Below are positions 30,926-45,800 of a DNA stretch of 64,000 nucleotides, piece by piece. The stretch is taken from assembly GCA_030549775.1 (NCBI GenBank), contig CM060180.1:29791090-29855089 (forward strand), in the 5' to 3' direction. The first letter of the stretch is position 1. Each line of letters opens with the position of its first letter. The DNA comes from Tamarix chinensis. Taxonomy: Eukaryota > Streptophyta > Magnoliopsida > Caryophyllales > Tamaricaceae. The translations under genes and the position numbers were made by a program. Under the pieces are notes generated by a model. That model had not been told where the DNA came from, did no database searches, and saw nothing but the letters and a program-made list of their open reading frames with translations.

Positions 30926-31783
30926 TTACAGTATTTAATAAATAGGTAGTTAGCATAAGTTACCAGAACTAAAATATTAGTTAGTTAATCTAATCTTGTC
31001 GATCAAAGATTGTTTAGTCAAAGCTATAAAGAATATAAAATACGAATTAAATATTATTTACTAAAACTCTTTAGTTACTAGTCAAATTTTATCATTTATT
31101 TTTATTATTACTATTACTATTATCTTTTTTCCCCTTTGCATTAGCTTAAGTATGAAAAAAAAATATTAATATTACAAGGTAAATAATAATTTATATATAT
31201 ACTTTATAAACCAAAAAATATTTTAAATCTTATAGGAATGATATTTTAAGGAAAGAAATGATCATATAAATACCTTAAGGGCCAAATAATATCATAATAA
31301 AATAATATCACAGGAAGATCCATGTCATTCAAATATTTTATCATACCATAGAAATATAAGTTTCTCTAAAAAATTACTATCCTATTTACCAAAAGGCTAT
31401 ATTAAACCAAATAAAACCTTACAAAAATATATTTCATAAACCTCAATTTTTTTTTAAAAAAAGTATACTATTTAAAAAAAATGGTCATAAAATAAGGTTA
31501 CTAGAGTAAGGTGGTAGGTAAGGTGTGTAATATTACTTTATGGAAGGTTTTATAGTTGAATGAATAAGACAAGGCTCAAGATGTTACAAAATCTTATCAT
31601 AGGGTTATGGGTCAAGATATTGTGGTTAAACAGGGCCAAAGATGATTAACAATGATTTTTAAACAATTTATGTAGGTAGAAAAGTCTAATAAATAGGCAT
31701 GAATTGGGAAAAAAATATATCAAATAAATCTACAAAATTATGGAAAATTAGGAAAATGTGTGGAATAAATTTATGAACCCAGA
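30926..31783. other. AT-rich spacer between the Cassandra-like LTR and copy E
   Basis: No coding pattern, no recognisable element ends. Short A/T runs dominate. Confidence 0.5.
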
Positions 31784-34700
31784 TGTGATATCCCATAATA
31801 AAATTCTTCAAAATGTTAATATAAAAGAAAAAGGTTTTAGTTTAAAAAAATTCTTGAAATTTGGGTAAAAATATGAATTTCAAGTGTATTAATTGACTAA
31901 TTTTCCAAACCGATTGACTCGTATGACTAGAGACTTGAAAATTTTATTTTTGGGATAACGAGTAGACTAGTTAACCAAAGTGGTCAACTAGTAATGCTCC
32001 AATTTTAGATCCTTTTCTATTTTGGATTTGATTCTCTTTCCAACATTTATGAAAAATTCCGACTAGAGTCTCTTTATGCTCATATACATATTTTGCTGCT
32101 GTAAGATTATTTTTACATTATTTAGATTATCCTATAATTTTATTTAATTAAAAATCTCCTAAAAGTAATTTTGAGGTACAGTCTCACCTATTCTTCTTCT
32201 CCCTCACTTTCCTCTTTCATTTAGAAATCGTGATTGCATGTAGATCTCCCAGCACCCATGACTTACCTTAAATTTTCCATAACCTAATTGCACTCTATCT
32301 CTCTCACTTTCATCATTACCTTTCTTGCACTTCGGTTCTCTACACTCAACCAAGGTCAACTTTCTCACTCTCTCCTTCCCCTTTGATATGTTGACCCCCA
32401 ACCTTCCTTGGGCTTCCTTTCTGATTCATTTTAACCTTGGCCTCCAACACTTGATCTCTTTTTTCTCTTTTTATTTGTTTCATCTAACTAAGCATTGGAC
32501 ATTCTCCGTCTTCTTTCCTATTCTTCTCTATTGGAAAATATAGGCTTTACCTCTTTATTTCTCTCCTTTAATTAGTTGTTTCCCATCCTATATTCTTTTA
32601 ATCTTAGTCGCATCTCTCCCTTTTTTTTTTATCTTTTTAACAAAGAATTATTAAGGTGTAGATAAAGGTTGAAGGCCATAGATTTTCTTCTCCTTATAAC
32701 CATGTTATTGGGAGAAGTTTGAGTTGTACTTTTTTTTTCCTCTTTTTTTGTTGTTTTAGTTTTAAATTTTGTTTCAACATGAGTTTTTGGATATTTTTGA
32801 TTCTTTATTCTCTTAGTGAAATCAAGAGTCTTAGTAAAATTCATTGAGTTAGGAAACTATTCTTGTGCTAGAAGATTTTAATTGGAGGTAAGACATCCTT
32901 ATCTTTAAAATGAAGGATTAAAGTTGTTAATTGTGGTCTCATGTCCTTAGTGTGTTCTACGATGCACATGTATTATTTTGAATCACTAAGTTCGAGCATG
33001 TGGAATGTTTATATCTTTGAAATTCAAAGCATGTTTTATAGTGTTTTAATATCAAGCATGGGTTTGGTGAATTAAGCATGAATATGAGGTGTATTAATAT
33101 CTATTATGGAACCATGTGATTTTAAGTGTGGAGCATGATAGGGTTATTTTTGCAAGAGCGTGTGATTTTAGTAAGTGTGAAAATGTGGGTTTGGATGTTG
33201 TTTTATCCAAACCAATCAATCGGTTGGCTATACCCATCAACTTGTTATTTTGTGTCCACAGTGATTTTGGTCTTGATCTAAACCCATCGACTATTTCCAG
33301 TGAATAGTTAGTTTGTTTGCTAGACCCATCAACTAGTTATTTGTGTTCAAAGTGGTTTTGGTCTTAGCCTAAACATATCAAATTGTTTAGCTGAACTTGT
33401 CAATGGGTACTTACGAACAACTGACCGGTTTTTCCATGTTATTTATTTCTCTTTGGGTCTGGCACACCCAGACTAGTCGAATGATTCTAAGGTTCGATCA
33501 ATTGGTTTTGTATGTTTTCGCCATGTCTGTTTATTTTTTTATTTATGATTATTTGGATCTTCTATTTGAATCTTTCCATTAGCTTATGATATTAAATCAT
33601 GATCTTGGCCATGTATAATTGGAACTAAGGGGGGATTAAAATGATGAATATTGTGGTGTAACTTGGAAGCCTTGTTTGATGAGTTTGGTGTTATCTCTTA
33701 AACATCTAATGTGGTGGCTTGAATGCCTTAGTTTTGGGTTGTTATTATCTCCTAAACATCCAATTTGATAGCTTATATGCCTTGGTCTGTGTTTGATGTT
33801 ATCACTCAGAAACACTCAAGTGGATTAGTAATGAAATTGAGTTGTGATTGTGACATCACCTAATAATTATTAATAATGAAAATTAATAGTTTGTTTGAGC
33901 ATTTTTCTCTAACTCTTAAGGTAGATAACCAGAATTTAGTGGGTGGTTACCCTTGTGGCTGTTATTTATTTTACCCAATACCTGTTTTCCTTCTTTATAG
34001 CATTCCAGTCAACAAATTTATGCATATATTTATAAGGTATAGGATTAATCTTGTGGTAGGTTGACATGTGATTTGTATCTACCTTAGGTGGGTTTGGTAT
34101 CCCTATACAAGCCTCCTATCACTTTATATGCACATAGCTTAGGCATGTGCGGTATCCCAATTTGTGTTATCCCTTAAAACACATGCATTTAAGGCATGGT
34201 GGGTGTGGTATCTTGTAAGAAATTCCCCTTGATGTTCTCTGACCACGTTGTTGTGGTATCCCATTATGTGTGTTATGTTGCCATGATTTTTATTCATAAT
34301 GGAGAATAAGGTGTAGTTAATCGAGAATCTTAATAATTGGAAAGTACATGTTCACTACATTGAGGATTAATAATATGGCTATTCTATATGATTTTAATAA
34401 ATGATTTGTATTGTCACCTCTTCCATGATACTCATGTAAGCATGCTTTATAAAACAATAATCATGAGCTCAGAAGTTACATTTCCTAAATATGTCTTATA
34501 CTATGCTATTGTGTGACCTCGATGAGTAGTATAAGACCTTAACATGTTTTAGGCACTTTATTTTGTCACTACTTCACCATACTGATACTACATTTGTGTG
34601 GTCATTATAACGATTTGACTTCTATTCTACTGAGTAGACAATGATTTATAGGGTTAAGATTCATAGCTAGAGTATACTCATGATGATGATGTGGGTTAGT

Positions 34701-35085
34701 AGCTCATCATTACTTAGGGACCAAGATTTACATTTTTTACTTTAGTTAATAGTTAGACAAAATGACTTAGATTTTTTTCCTATTATGTTGGGATGTTTTT
34801 ATTTATTTTCAATTATTTAAACTTTTGGTTTTGCTTCTTTATTTGGATTTTGTAAACCTCTCTATTCGTTCTATATTGTTCTCATCTCTATAGTCATTAC
34901 TATTTTGTTGGTGCATGCATCTTTTTTCAATTCATTCCATTTTACCTTATATCAAGAATGTATTAGGTGATGATCACACCTATCCAATAGTTGATGTGGT
35001 GGTGAAATCCCCTAATTTGTCTTATTACACTTCCATATTATCTTCAAAATAAAAATTTTTTGTTCTAAAATTTTGGGGTGTTAAA
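31784..35085 (+). mobile_element. LTR copy E (family 2), solo LTR
   Basis: Starts TGTGATATCCCATAAT and ends TTTTGGGGTGTTAAA (CA decayed). The flanks are CCAGA (31779-31783) and CCAAA (35086-35090), a 4/5-matching target duplication. It is 3,302 bp. It contains a pyrimidine block (32190-32630), a cluster of CCCATCGACTATTT / CCAATCAATCGGTTGG-like words (33195-33500), three ~60-bp units around TTGGTGTTATCTCTTAAACA (33640-33820), and GTGGTATCCC-type units (34080-34270). Open frames here are not conserved proteins. Confidence 0.7.
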
Positions 35086-38000
35086 CCAAATACATAAAAA
35101 TATTAAGTAAAGGAAACGAATTGGAACAAAAAAAAAATACACGAAATAAATCTATTCAGTGTCGACTGATCAAGCTTCAATCGTTTTTTGTTTACCACTC
35201 ACCTAGCTTAACACCCCTCACAACCTCCAACCCCGGTTTGTAACATCCCCATTTTCATAGTCAGACATTTTTTTTATTTTGAAAGAGTTTTTGGAATTTA
35301 TAACAAAAATAAGGATGAAACCTCTGTATCCAAAAGTACAACTATTACCTAACTCATGGCGAGTGCAAGGCTAAAAGTACTCTTATACCCAAAGGAATTA
35401 GGCGTGGTTGGCACCTGATCCAAGAAGGATATAAGACTCACTTAGCAATGAATCAAAGTGATAAAAACCTCAATAATGAGACATGTTAAAAAATAAATAT
35501 AAAAGCGTTAAACATTAATATGTACACGGAGTTCATAAAAGTAAATAGAAAATACATGGTGGCAGAGAATGATATAAGACTCACTGAGCAATGAATCAGA
35601 GTGTAGAAAACCTCTTTAGATGATACATGCTAAAACAAAAATAGATAAGCGTTAAACTTTAAGCTTTACACTAAAATCATAAAATCAAATAGAAAAAATG
35701 GTGGAAAATATACACAATAGTCTATGTAAGGTCTAATGTCACTTCCTTAAATAAGACTTGACAAAGAAAATGAGCTACAAAAGAAGGCTTGTTTCTCCCT
35801 CATATATGCCAAGTTCATCACAATTCCACAAAATAATGTTATTACAACACAAAACAATTAAGTAATTAGTAAAATCTAGCTCATATGAACACTTAAAATA
35901 CAAATCACGAGTTCACATGCTTACACATCTCTCACACACACATAAGATTGCATTTTTGATTAATCTAGTGTAGATAACATGCAATATCCTAAGGGAGTAC
36001 ATGTGGACTTTTTTATGCCCATCTAAAAGACAATGTTCAAGAGATATTTGAAACTAAGGTTTATACACCCACCGACCAAGGTCATATCCAAGGAAGCCTT
36101 TTAAATCAAAATCATAGGTTATACACCCTTGCTAACCAATGTCATAACCAAAGAAACTTTTAAAATGAATATGTAAGCTCTCATTTTTAATGGACAACAA
36201 GGAAGGGTAATTTTAATACCCCAAAATTTTAAAAATCTAAAATGTGATATTTAACCCTTTTATTTAGAATAATTTAATATTAAATTATTAATTTAATTAT
36301 TTTTTTGACCTTTGATTTACAAAAATAGATAAAATTATTTAATAAATTAATATGTTTTTTTTTATCATTTTATCTTACTCTATTTATTTAAATAAATTTC
36401 CAAATCCATAATTTTATCAAAATTATTTTCTTAAATTAATACTTTAAATTTTGGACAAATTAATTTAATATTTTTTCCATTGACAAAATTTAGCCTAATT
36501 TCTAATCCTAACTCTAAAAATAATTTTCTTTTTCTTTTTCCTCTTTTCCTTTTTTCCTTTTTTATTCCTTTTTACTTCTTTTTCCTTTTCTTTCTTTCTT
36601 TTCTTCCTTCTTCCTTGGACCAACCCGACCCTTCTTCTTCTTTTCTTTCTTCCTTCTCCCACTGGACCGACCTCTCCTTTCTTCTTCCGCTTGGTCCAGC
36701 CTAGGACCCTATTTCTTTCTTTTTTCTTTCCTTCCTTCCCCTCCTTTTTCCTTCAGGCCAACCTACCTCCCCCTTTTCTTTTTTTCTTCTTCTCCCCCCT
36801 TTCCATTTCCTCTTTCTTCTTCCCTTGCACACCCAAGCCAAACACCCCTTAACCCCCTCACATGCCTCCCCCTCACATGCCTTTCCCCCTTACTTCCTTG
36901 CACCCCTACCTGCATCGCCCCATCACCGATCGGATGCCTGCACCTAGCGACCATACCAGCTCCTCCCCTGCCATCCTTTCTTTCCATTTTTGGTCCTAGC
37001 AGCCCTGGTCCCCTCCTCCCTGCATGCCCTTCCCCTTTCATCCCTATCACCATGCCTGCCATACCCGACATCACCTCCTGCACAACCTACCTCGCATGCT
37101 TCCCTCTCTCCCCCTCTCCTCCTCTTCTTTTTCTTCTCCTTCTCTGGCCATTCTCTCCCTCAAACTCCCCTCTCCTGCTTGATTCTCTCTTTTCCTTTAT
37201 CTTCCTCTTTCTCCCTTATTTTTCATTCGCCACCCCTCTCCATCGTCTCCACCACCCAACAGACCACTACATCTCCCTCTCATACACCCTACCTCCTCCC
37301 TACATTACCCCAAGTAGCTACCACACGCCACCTTGTAGCGTACTCCCCTCCCTTTTCTCTCCTTATTCCCTCAACTTCCTCTTGCACTGCCACCCTTCTC
37401 CACCTTTCTCTCCACTTCCACCGACGCCACAGTCTTCCCTCGGCCACCTGACACCACCCTAACACCCCATGTGTCACCCTACTCAAACCACCGTGCAACT
37501 CCCCTTCTCTTCCTCTTCTTTTCCTTTCTTCCTCTTCTCCCTTCCTTCTCCGCACCTTCTTCCTGCAGCCTTCGCCGCAGTCTCCTCGGCCCTTGAGCCG
37601 CTACACCTCGACCTCCAACCACTACCCACACCCTGCCTCACCCTTGCACCCAAAGGTCAGCCCTAACTCCTCTCCACCACCTCCCTCCACCATTTTACCT
37701 GAGCCTCACCCTTCTTCCATTTCCCCTTCCCCTCACCCTTACATCCATTGCATGCTCACGCTGTATGGGTAGTGTGAGTTATGCTGCATAATTTTTTAGC
37801 ATATTTAGCTAATATTAAGGTAAAATATAGTTTGGTAATATTATATATTTAATAATTATTTTTAATAAAAATCACTCTTTTACTTATCTAATAATGACAT
37901 TTTATTTGTGACATTATTTTAGGTACAAAATTTTACTTAACAAAACTTAAACATTTTTAATCGGGATACCAATTAAGTTTAGTTTTTATTAAAAATAAGG

Positions 38001-38433
38001 TAACCGTTTGGTGTATGGGGTAACTTAACTTCATAATAGCATAGTTATGGTATGTTACTATTTTATGGCATGTTGATAAATAAAAATGAATTATGTGATG
38101 GAAGTGGATGGCAAAGAGGTAGCCTTAGCCTTAGAGGCATTTTGGTCACTTTAACCTAAGGTGCCTAGGTATGAGTATTGGAATCTAGGATGGCCTTAGT
38201 GGACTACTTATATTGAAGTTAATAATAATCTTGAATCTAGTTACTCCATAATATTGGAAACAAATAAATTTGGTTAAGTATGTGATTAATGTGTTTCTCG
38301 TGGTCACCTTAATTAAGATGATAATAATTAAAGTGAAAGACCTCGAGATTGGGAATGGTGGTTCTTTAGGGGTCGCTACCCTAAATATGTGGTTTAGCCA
38401 AAAATTGTTTTGGATTTTGTTGGTATGCTTTAG

Positions 38434-41400
38434 TGTAACACCCCCAAAATTACTCCTGAAAAATTTTCGTTCAAAAGAATAATGTGGAAGCTAAAATAGA
38501 ATTTAGGGAATGTTACCGCCACATCTAACACGAGATAAATTTTCACCTTCTATCTCATGTTAGATGCAAGGCTAAAACCTGTCCAACAAAAATTCAAACA
38601 GCGTTTATGCGATGAGGCTAAACTCCCACAAGGAGATATCCATAGGCAAATGGCAAGTGAATAATTTCACTGAATAAAATCATCGCTGAATAAATCAACA
38701 GAAACCTATGAAATAATCCTGGATTTTAAAAGCTTATCAAAGTATGCGAAATTAAAAGTCAATTAAAACACCATTGAAGTTTTAAATACAACACTTGAAA
38801 CTTCCAAAAATAAATACAGTTAAACAAGAAAAATATCGATAGATTAAACTCCGAATTTCCTACTCTGTCAAGCCAAGCCTTCAACCCAAAAACAATATTC
38901 AAACTCAAACCTACACAAGAGGTCTGCTCCCCATCATCAGTGGATCATCGCAGGATCCATTCAACCAAGGTAGTATCAGTACGAGTCCAGTACTGAGTAA
39001 ATCATGACTACCTAACTCATGGAAGGAAATATGATACACATAAGATATGGTAAACTCTAGCTTAAAATTCTAATGCTCAAGTATACATATGATAAATACA
39101 TCATTCCACACATACAATAATTCAAGCTCAATTATACATGCGGTACATACGCCATTCTACTCATATAATAACTCGTGCTCAATTATACGAATATTACATA
39201 CAATAAAACATGGGGTCACAAATTCATGCTTATAAGTACGTGACTAGACATGACGGCACATAGGGTACAAGCGTATAAGAAATTACGATCGCATGCTAAG
39301 TAACTCCAATCCAACAATCCAATAATAATCATTATTACATCTAATTTTATTTATTTATGATGAGTTCAGGGACCCCATTATTATTAATCCGGTGGAACGG
39401 ACTGAAATATCTCCCAGGGCAAAATGCTCCTGACCACTATTGTTAAGCAGGTGGAACGGACTCTACACCTCCCAGGATGAAATACTCCTAGGCACTATTC
39501 TTAAACCGGTGGAATAGTCTGAAGCACCTCTCAGGGTATAACGCTCCTGACCACTATTATTAAGCCGGTGGAACGGACTCCTACACCTTGACTCATTTAA
39601 TCTTTCACTGTAAGTGATTAGTGTCTTAATCATTGGTTACTTATCTCAGACTCATATTATCTTTAACGTTGAGATTAGACCCCACTATTCTTAAACTAAT
39701 GGAATGGTCTGATGCACCTCCTAGGGCAAAACACACCTGGCCACTATTATTAAGCTAGTAGAACGGACTCATAAAACACCTCGGCCCAGCTCACGTGATC
39801 TTTCACTTTAAATGATTAGTATCTTATTCAAGGATTTAATCAATCATAAATCAGGCCCATATAACATCACTTAGCTCACTTCCATCAACATAATGAATTT
39901 CCATTATTATATCAATTTCAAGTGGCATTAAAGCTGATCGATTCTAAGGGCATTGAAGCCGAACCAATTCATGTGGCATTAAAGCCGAATAATTTCAGAT
40001 GGCGTTAGAGCCGAATAATTCCATGACATAAAATACAACATAAGATATCATACAATTTTAATCCATACTCAACCATTCACATACTCACACACATACAATA
40101 TTCAAGCGCCATACTAACACACATTTGCATTGAGGCTATAAATTCATACATACATACAATTACCACACAGAACATAGCATACGCTTGACATGATTAAATA
40201 ACCGATAAGCATACTCATCACCTTCCACTCCGAATAGACATACATTCCAAATTCTGCCATAAAAATACAATTCAACCCGATAACATAAGAATACAATTAT
40301 AATGATTTTAAATCAAAACTAGTAATCTACTAGGTGAGAGAAACATAAGCAAATCGTTTTTATAAAAATATCTCCGAAAATTAGGATTTTTAATGCCCGA
40401 TCTACGAACTGACTAATTAACCTTTATTATCTCAAATTGATAGCTTAAGAGTACAATTCAACTAATTTTAAATAAATCTAGATAATCAATTTCAATAAAA
40501 TAATGTTTCGAGTAGCCAATTCAAGACAATCAATTTCTGAAATTAGGGTTTCAAATCCTAAGACACAAACTCGGATAATTCAAATCAATTAATTCCAATT
40601 GAAGGTATTATAATGCAATTAGGGTCATTTCAAATATTTCTATAAATTCAATTTTAGAACACAAACATATATATATATACATAATTGAACAATCAATTTA
40701 GCTTATCATAGGCTAATTCATACTCAATTAATCAAAACAAGGGTTAGGGTTTTTGGAAATTTGTACCAAACAAGGAGTTGTAGATCGGGGAAAACGAAGA
40801 CCGGGGAAGCTTCGCCAGAGGTCGACCGGTGCTCGCTGACCTTACCTGAGCTCGTTGTGGCCAGACGGCGGCACAACCTGTGCTGCTCGTTGCTACTGCA
40901 TTCACGACTATTGCTGCGTTGTTGCGAATGCTGCTGCGGTTGCTGCGTCGGTGGTGTGTGGTTGGAGTGTTGGTAGCTGGCGGTCAAGCTAGTTGGCGGA
41001 GGAGGAGCAGGGAGAAGGAAGTGAAGGTTGAGGTTTTGGGTGCAGAGAGCAGGGAACCCAATGGGAAAGAGAAAAAGAAGAGAAGGGAGAGAATAAGAGA
41101 GAAAATGAAAAGGAAGAGGGAAGATGGGGGTCGGTCGAAAATTTCTCTTCTTTTTTTTTTCTGTTTTTTTTCTTGGAAAATACAAGTGTATAATAAATTA
41201 CTAAATATCTAAAATTTTATATAAAATGGATATAAGAGCCACATAAAGAATTTCGGAAATTTTATCTGAAGAATTACCAACAAATGGAAAAATCTATATT
41301 ATTTACAAAAACACATTATAAGACCTTGAAAAATATTTAAAAGCACATAAGAAAATATTTAAATCAAATTCTAATAAATCGAGACTAATTTAAATAATCT

Positions 41401-41969
41401 CCGAAACTGGTCTTCCGCAAACCAAAAAAGGTAAAACAGAAGAAAATTAATTTCGGAAAGAAATCCATAAATAAGATCCGAATATATTTTTAATTTATAA
41501 CTTTTTGAAGATCTTAATGACTTCAGAAACGAGTAAATTCAAAGTCAAAAATATTTTCTGCAGATAAAATCATAAAAATAAATTTGACTATTTTAAACGA
41601 AAATTTTATAATTTAAATAATATATTTTGTTAAAAAAATATAACTCTAAAATAAAGCTGTAATCACATGACGAAGTTATAATAAAAAATAAATCTAAAAT
41701 ATTAGAAATTAAAATACTAGAAAGAACGGAAATATATATTTTTAACTAAAAATTAAAATCATATGAATATAATAAAATCATGGTCGTGAACGAACTTATT
41801 TAGAATGATCCGCAATGATAACGATTAATTAAATTCAAATATGAAGTTGAAATCGTCGATAAATCCATAAAACGAATCACAATTAAAATAATTAAATCTT
41901 TACATCAAATTACGCTAATAAAATAATTAAGCTTAATAAAATTGAATTTTAAAGGGACGGGGTAATACA
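38434..41969 (-). mobile_element. LTR copy K (family 1), solo LTR nested in J
   Basis: Begins TGTAACACCCCCAAAATT and ends GACGGGGTAATACA, with a perfect 5-bp duplication TTTAG (38429-38433 and 41970-41974). Its removal joins GGTATGCTTTAG to TGCCCTAGTCAGACCC, a phrase also present uninterrupted in copy L (~46375-46400). It is 3,536 bp. In reverse order it shows the tail (GTTACCGCCACATCTAAC, ~38512), subrepeats (39375-39790), and the pyrimidine block on the minus strand (40740-41170). This is the cleanest solo LTR in the window. Confidence 0.85.
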
Positions 41970-42840
41970 TTTAGTGCCCTAGTCAGACCCTACATCTTAC
42001 TCTATTTAGGTCTACGAACCTAATTAAGGGGTATACATACTTATGAATTAAGTGTCCTTGTCGGTAGGGTACTGTGTGTATTCGTGCACCACTGTGACCA
42101 AGGTACCTTTGCGTCCTTGGGTTGACAGTCGGTAGGATATGGTGTTGCTCCTATGTGCCAGTATGACCGGTGTACCTTTGTGTCATCGGGTTCGTGATTT
42201 TCCTCTTGAGTAAATAAAATGGAATGGTGTGATAATTAAATGAAAAGACACTAATCACTTACGGTGGAACACCACGTAGGTCGAGACCATGTGTAATATG
42301 TGTACCGGTCCATCGTTTATAATAGTGGTTAGGAACATTCTACCCTGAATTATATAATATGTATCGGTCCATTGGTTATAATAGTGGTCAGGAGCGTTTT
42401 ATTCTAGATTATATTATATGTACCGGTCCACCGGTTATAATATGGGGTCTTTGAACCTACGTGGATATAATTTGAGAGATGATTGATATCTAAATTAATG
42501 GCTTGAGTCCAGATAATAATGAAAGAACTATTATGACATGCTAATGTGATATGGTAGCAGCCTTGGTGCCTACCAGGATGGGTTGAGTTTGGTATTGTAT
42601 TGATGGGCCTGCCTTTGAGTTGAGTGGATGGTGTACGGTTGAGTATGTTGTTGGATCTCTAATTATACTACAAAAAGCATCGCTTGGATGCTCCCTTGGT
42701 ATGTTCTATTATTTCTAAGTGAATGAGCTTTTGTTACATATAATCTTGATGCATGTAGCCATTCAAATGATTATTGCATTTCAGTTTATATATTTGTAAT
42801 TTCATGTTCATGTGTTTGATGTGTGGTAACTGATGTGTTA

Positions 42841-45800
42841 TGTAATCCCCCGGAATTTTAAAAACCTATAATTTAATAAATATCTTTTAGTTGGGATAAA
42901 TTAGCTTTTAAAATTATTTAATTTAATTATTTTATGGATTTTTGAGTATATAAATTTGGATAGGAATATTTAATAAATTAAAATATATATTTTGTTATTT
43001 TATCATACTCTTTTTATTTACATAATTTTCTAAACCAATATTTTACTAAAATTATCCTTTTTAAAACAATATATTAAATTAAATTAAATTATTAAATTAA
43101 TTTATCTATCAAAAATATTAAATTACATTATTCCATAAATTATTTTATCTTATTTCTCCCCATTTTCCATTTTCCTTTTTTCCTTTTTCCTTTTCTTTCT
43201 CCTTTTCTCTTTTTTCTCCTTTCTTTCCTTTTCCTTTTTCTTTCCTTCGGGCCACCAGGCCACAGCCTGCATCCTCTCCTCGCGCCTGGGCCGCCAGCCC
43301 ACTCCCTTCCCTCCTCTCCTTCTCCCGCACGCAGCCAGCCTCCTTTTCTTTTCCTTCCTTCCTCTGTGCGACCAGCCCAACCCAACCCTCCTTCTTTTCT
43401 TTTCTCCCTTTCCTCGACCGGGCCGACCCACTCCTTCCCCTTTCTTTCCCTCGCCCGGCCTACACCTCCCTCTTCTTCTTCCCCGACTACCTTGATCATG
43501 CCCGACCACCGCCCTACAACCTCTCCCTGCCACCACCGCAACTCTCCCTCTCTCTCTCTCTCTCCCCCCGTCCTTTTCTTCCCCATTTCAAACCAAACTA
43601 ACCCCTGTACCCCCAGCACGCATGCCTTTTCTTTCCTCTTCTCCCCTTCCCTCTCCCTGCCACCCTACTACCGCCCCGACCAGCCACCTACTTCCCCTCT
43701 CCTTTCTCTTATCCTCACCAGCCCTTTCCTGCCCCATTTCTTCAAGCCTTCTCCCTTTCCCGATCTCCTTCTTCTTCCTTCATTCTCCTTCCTTTTCCCT
43801 CCCTGTTTTTGCTCTGCCGCTGCCACCAACTCACCAGCCACCCGCACCACCTTATGCCACCTCTGCTACCACCCTGCACCACCAAGCCACCCCCTCGAGC
43901 CCTTGAAGCCCCTTCTTCCTCCCCTCTTCTTTTTCTCTTCTTTTTCTCCCTTCTCGGCAACCGCCCTGCACCTCCTCCGTCCGCCGCCATCCCGCCGCCT
44001 TTGCCACCTTCTAAGCCACCAACCCACTCCCTGCAACCTCCCCTACCACCCCTCACCTCCTTTGGTCGAAAGCAACCCTTGCAACCTCTCCTTTTCCCCC
44101 TCCTTTTTCCTTCCTTCTCAGCCACCTCCACCTCAACAGCCCCCTTCGCAGCCTCGCTACAACCGCCGCCTCCCTTGGCCACCAACAACCTATCCCCAAC
44201 CACCACCTACACTCCCTATTCACCCCTGCACCCTTCCCTTGCCCCAAATCCTCCCCCACCTACCCTATTTCCTAGCCCCAAAACCCTAACCCGAAAACAC
44301 CACCTCCTCCTCCCTTTCATGCCATTTCGACCTTTCCAACTCTTGTTTTGCATACATCTCATGCTGCATGAGTAGTAAGAGTTGTTGTATTCTTGGTTTA
44401 ATTTGGTTAATAAGTTTTAAGGTATAATGATATTTAAGTTAAGTATTTCATTAATTAAGTTTTGTAAAGTCTTATGCTTCAGTTTTCTCATTTCTAATAT
44501 GATAAGTATTGATATTATTTTTAGGTATTGGTTTTACTAATCAAAGCTTGAATCTTTAATTGGGATACCGGTAAGGTTCGATTTTTGTGGGAATTAAGGT
44601 AATCATTAAACCCCACTTAAATGCATGGATAGACATATGTTAGCACATTAGGGTTTTAATATGTTATTTTGCATGATATATATTGTTAAATATATTATAT
44701 GAAGTTGCTTATATTGATTGATAAAAAGGAAAACATGTTAGTTTATGTGCCATGTGTGGAAATATTGCTTAAGGAAAGAGTTTGATTATTAATGAAAATG
44801 TTAAGTCCTTATCCATGTTATATTATGTTATTATGACCATTGATGCATGATTAATATTATTGTGAGCCCTAGGGGTATTTTAGTAATATATCTTGTGCAA
44901 GGATGTGGCCTAATATGTGTGGGTGCTAATGAGTATAATGTGGAAATATAATAGTTGGTGGAGTTGGATAATGAGAATGGAGTGTTAACATTACTATTTC
45001 ATGTAGGGATGATAATTTAATAAAGATGGTAATTTGTAAGTAAAAGGGTATTATGGTAATTTTGAAGGAGAAGGGCAAAATGGTAAATTGTAAGTAGAAG
45101 GGTATTATGGTAATTTTAGAGGAGAAGGGAACAATGGTAAATTGTAAGTAAAAGGGTACAATGGTAATTTTATGAGTAAAAGAGTATTATGGTAAATTTA
45201 GAAGTAAAGGGCAAAATGGTAATTTGTAAGTAAAAAGGTATTATGGTAATTTTGAAAGAGAAAGGCAAAATGCTGATTTGTAAGTAAAAGGGTATTATGG
45301 TAATTTTGAAAGAGAGGCAAAATGATAATTTGTAAGTAAAAGAGTAATATGGTAATTTTGGAAGAGAAGAGCGAAATGGTAATTTGTAAGTAAAAGGGTA
45401 ATATGGTAATTTTGGAAGAAAAGAGCAAAATGGTAATTTGTAAGTAAAGGGTAAAATGCTAATTTTGGAATTAAAGGGTAAAATGGTAATTTTAGAAGTT
45501 AAGGGTATTATGGTAATTTGGAAGTAAGGGTAAGATGGTAATATAATAATGGAGAAGGGTAAGATGGCAATTATAATAATGGAGAAGGGTAAAATGGTAA
45601 TTATGATAATGGAGAAGGGTAATATGGTAATTATCATAATGGAGAAGGGTAGTTTGGTGATTATGATAATGGAGAAGGGTAGTTTGGTAATTATGACAAT
45701 GGAGAAGGGCAATTTGATAATTTAACCAACAAAAGGGCAATTTGGTAATTATGATAATGGAGAAGGGTAACTTGGTAATTTAACCAACTAAAGTATAATT

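Noticed and set aside
43366..44375. Open frames of 307 and 188 aa (and minus-strand frames at 43140-44206)
   Set aside because: All six frames are open because of C/T-rich composition within LTR L. No domain, and equivalent blocks in other copies do not keep the frame.
45170..45740. 180-aa repetitive minus-strand frame (LPFSIIIIT repeats)
   Set aside because: Translation of the minisatellite in LTR L; overlapping frames give similar repeats.
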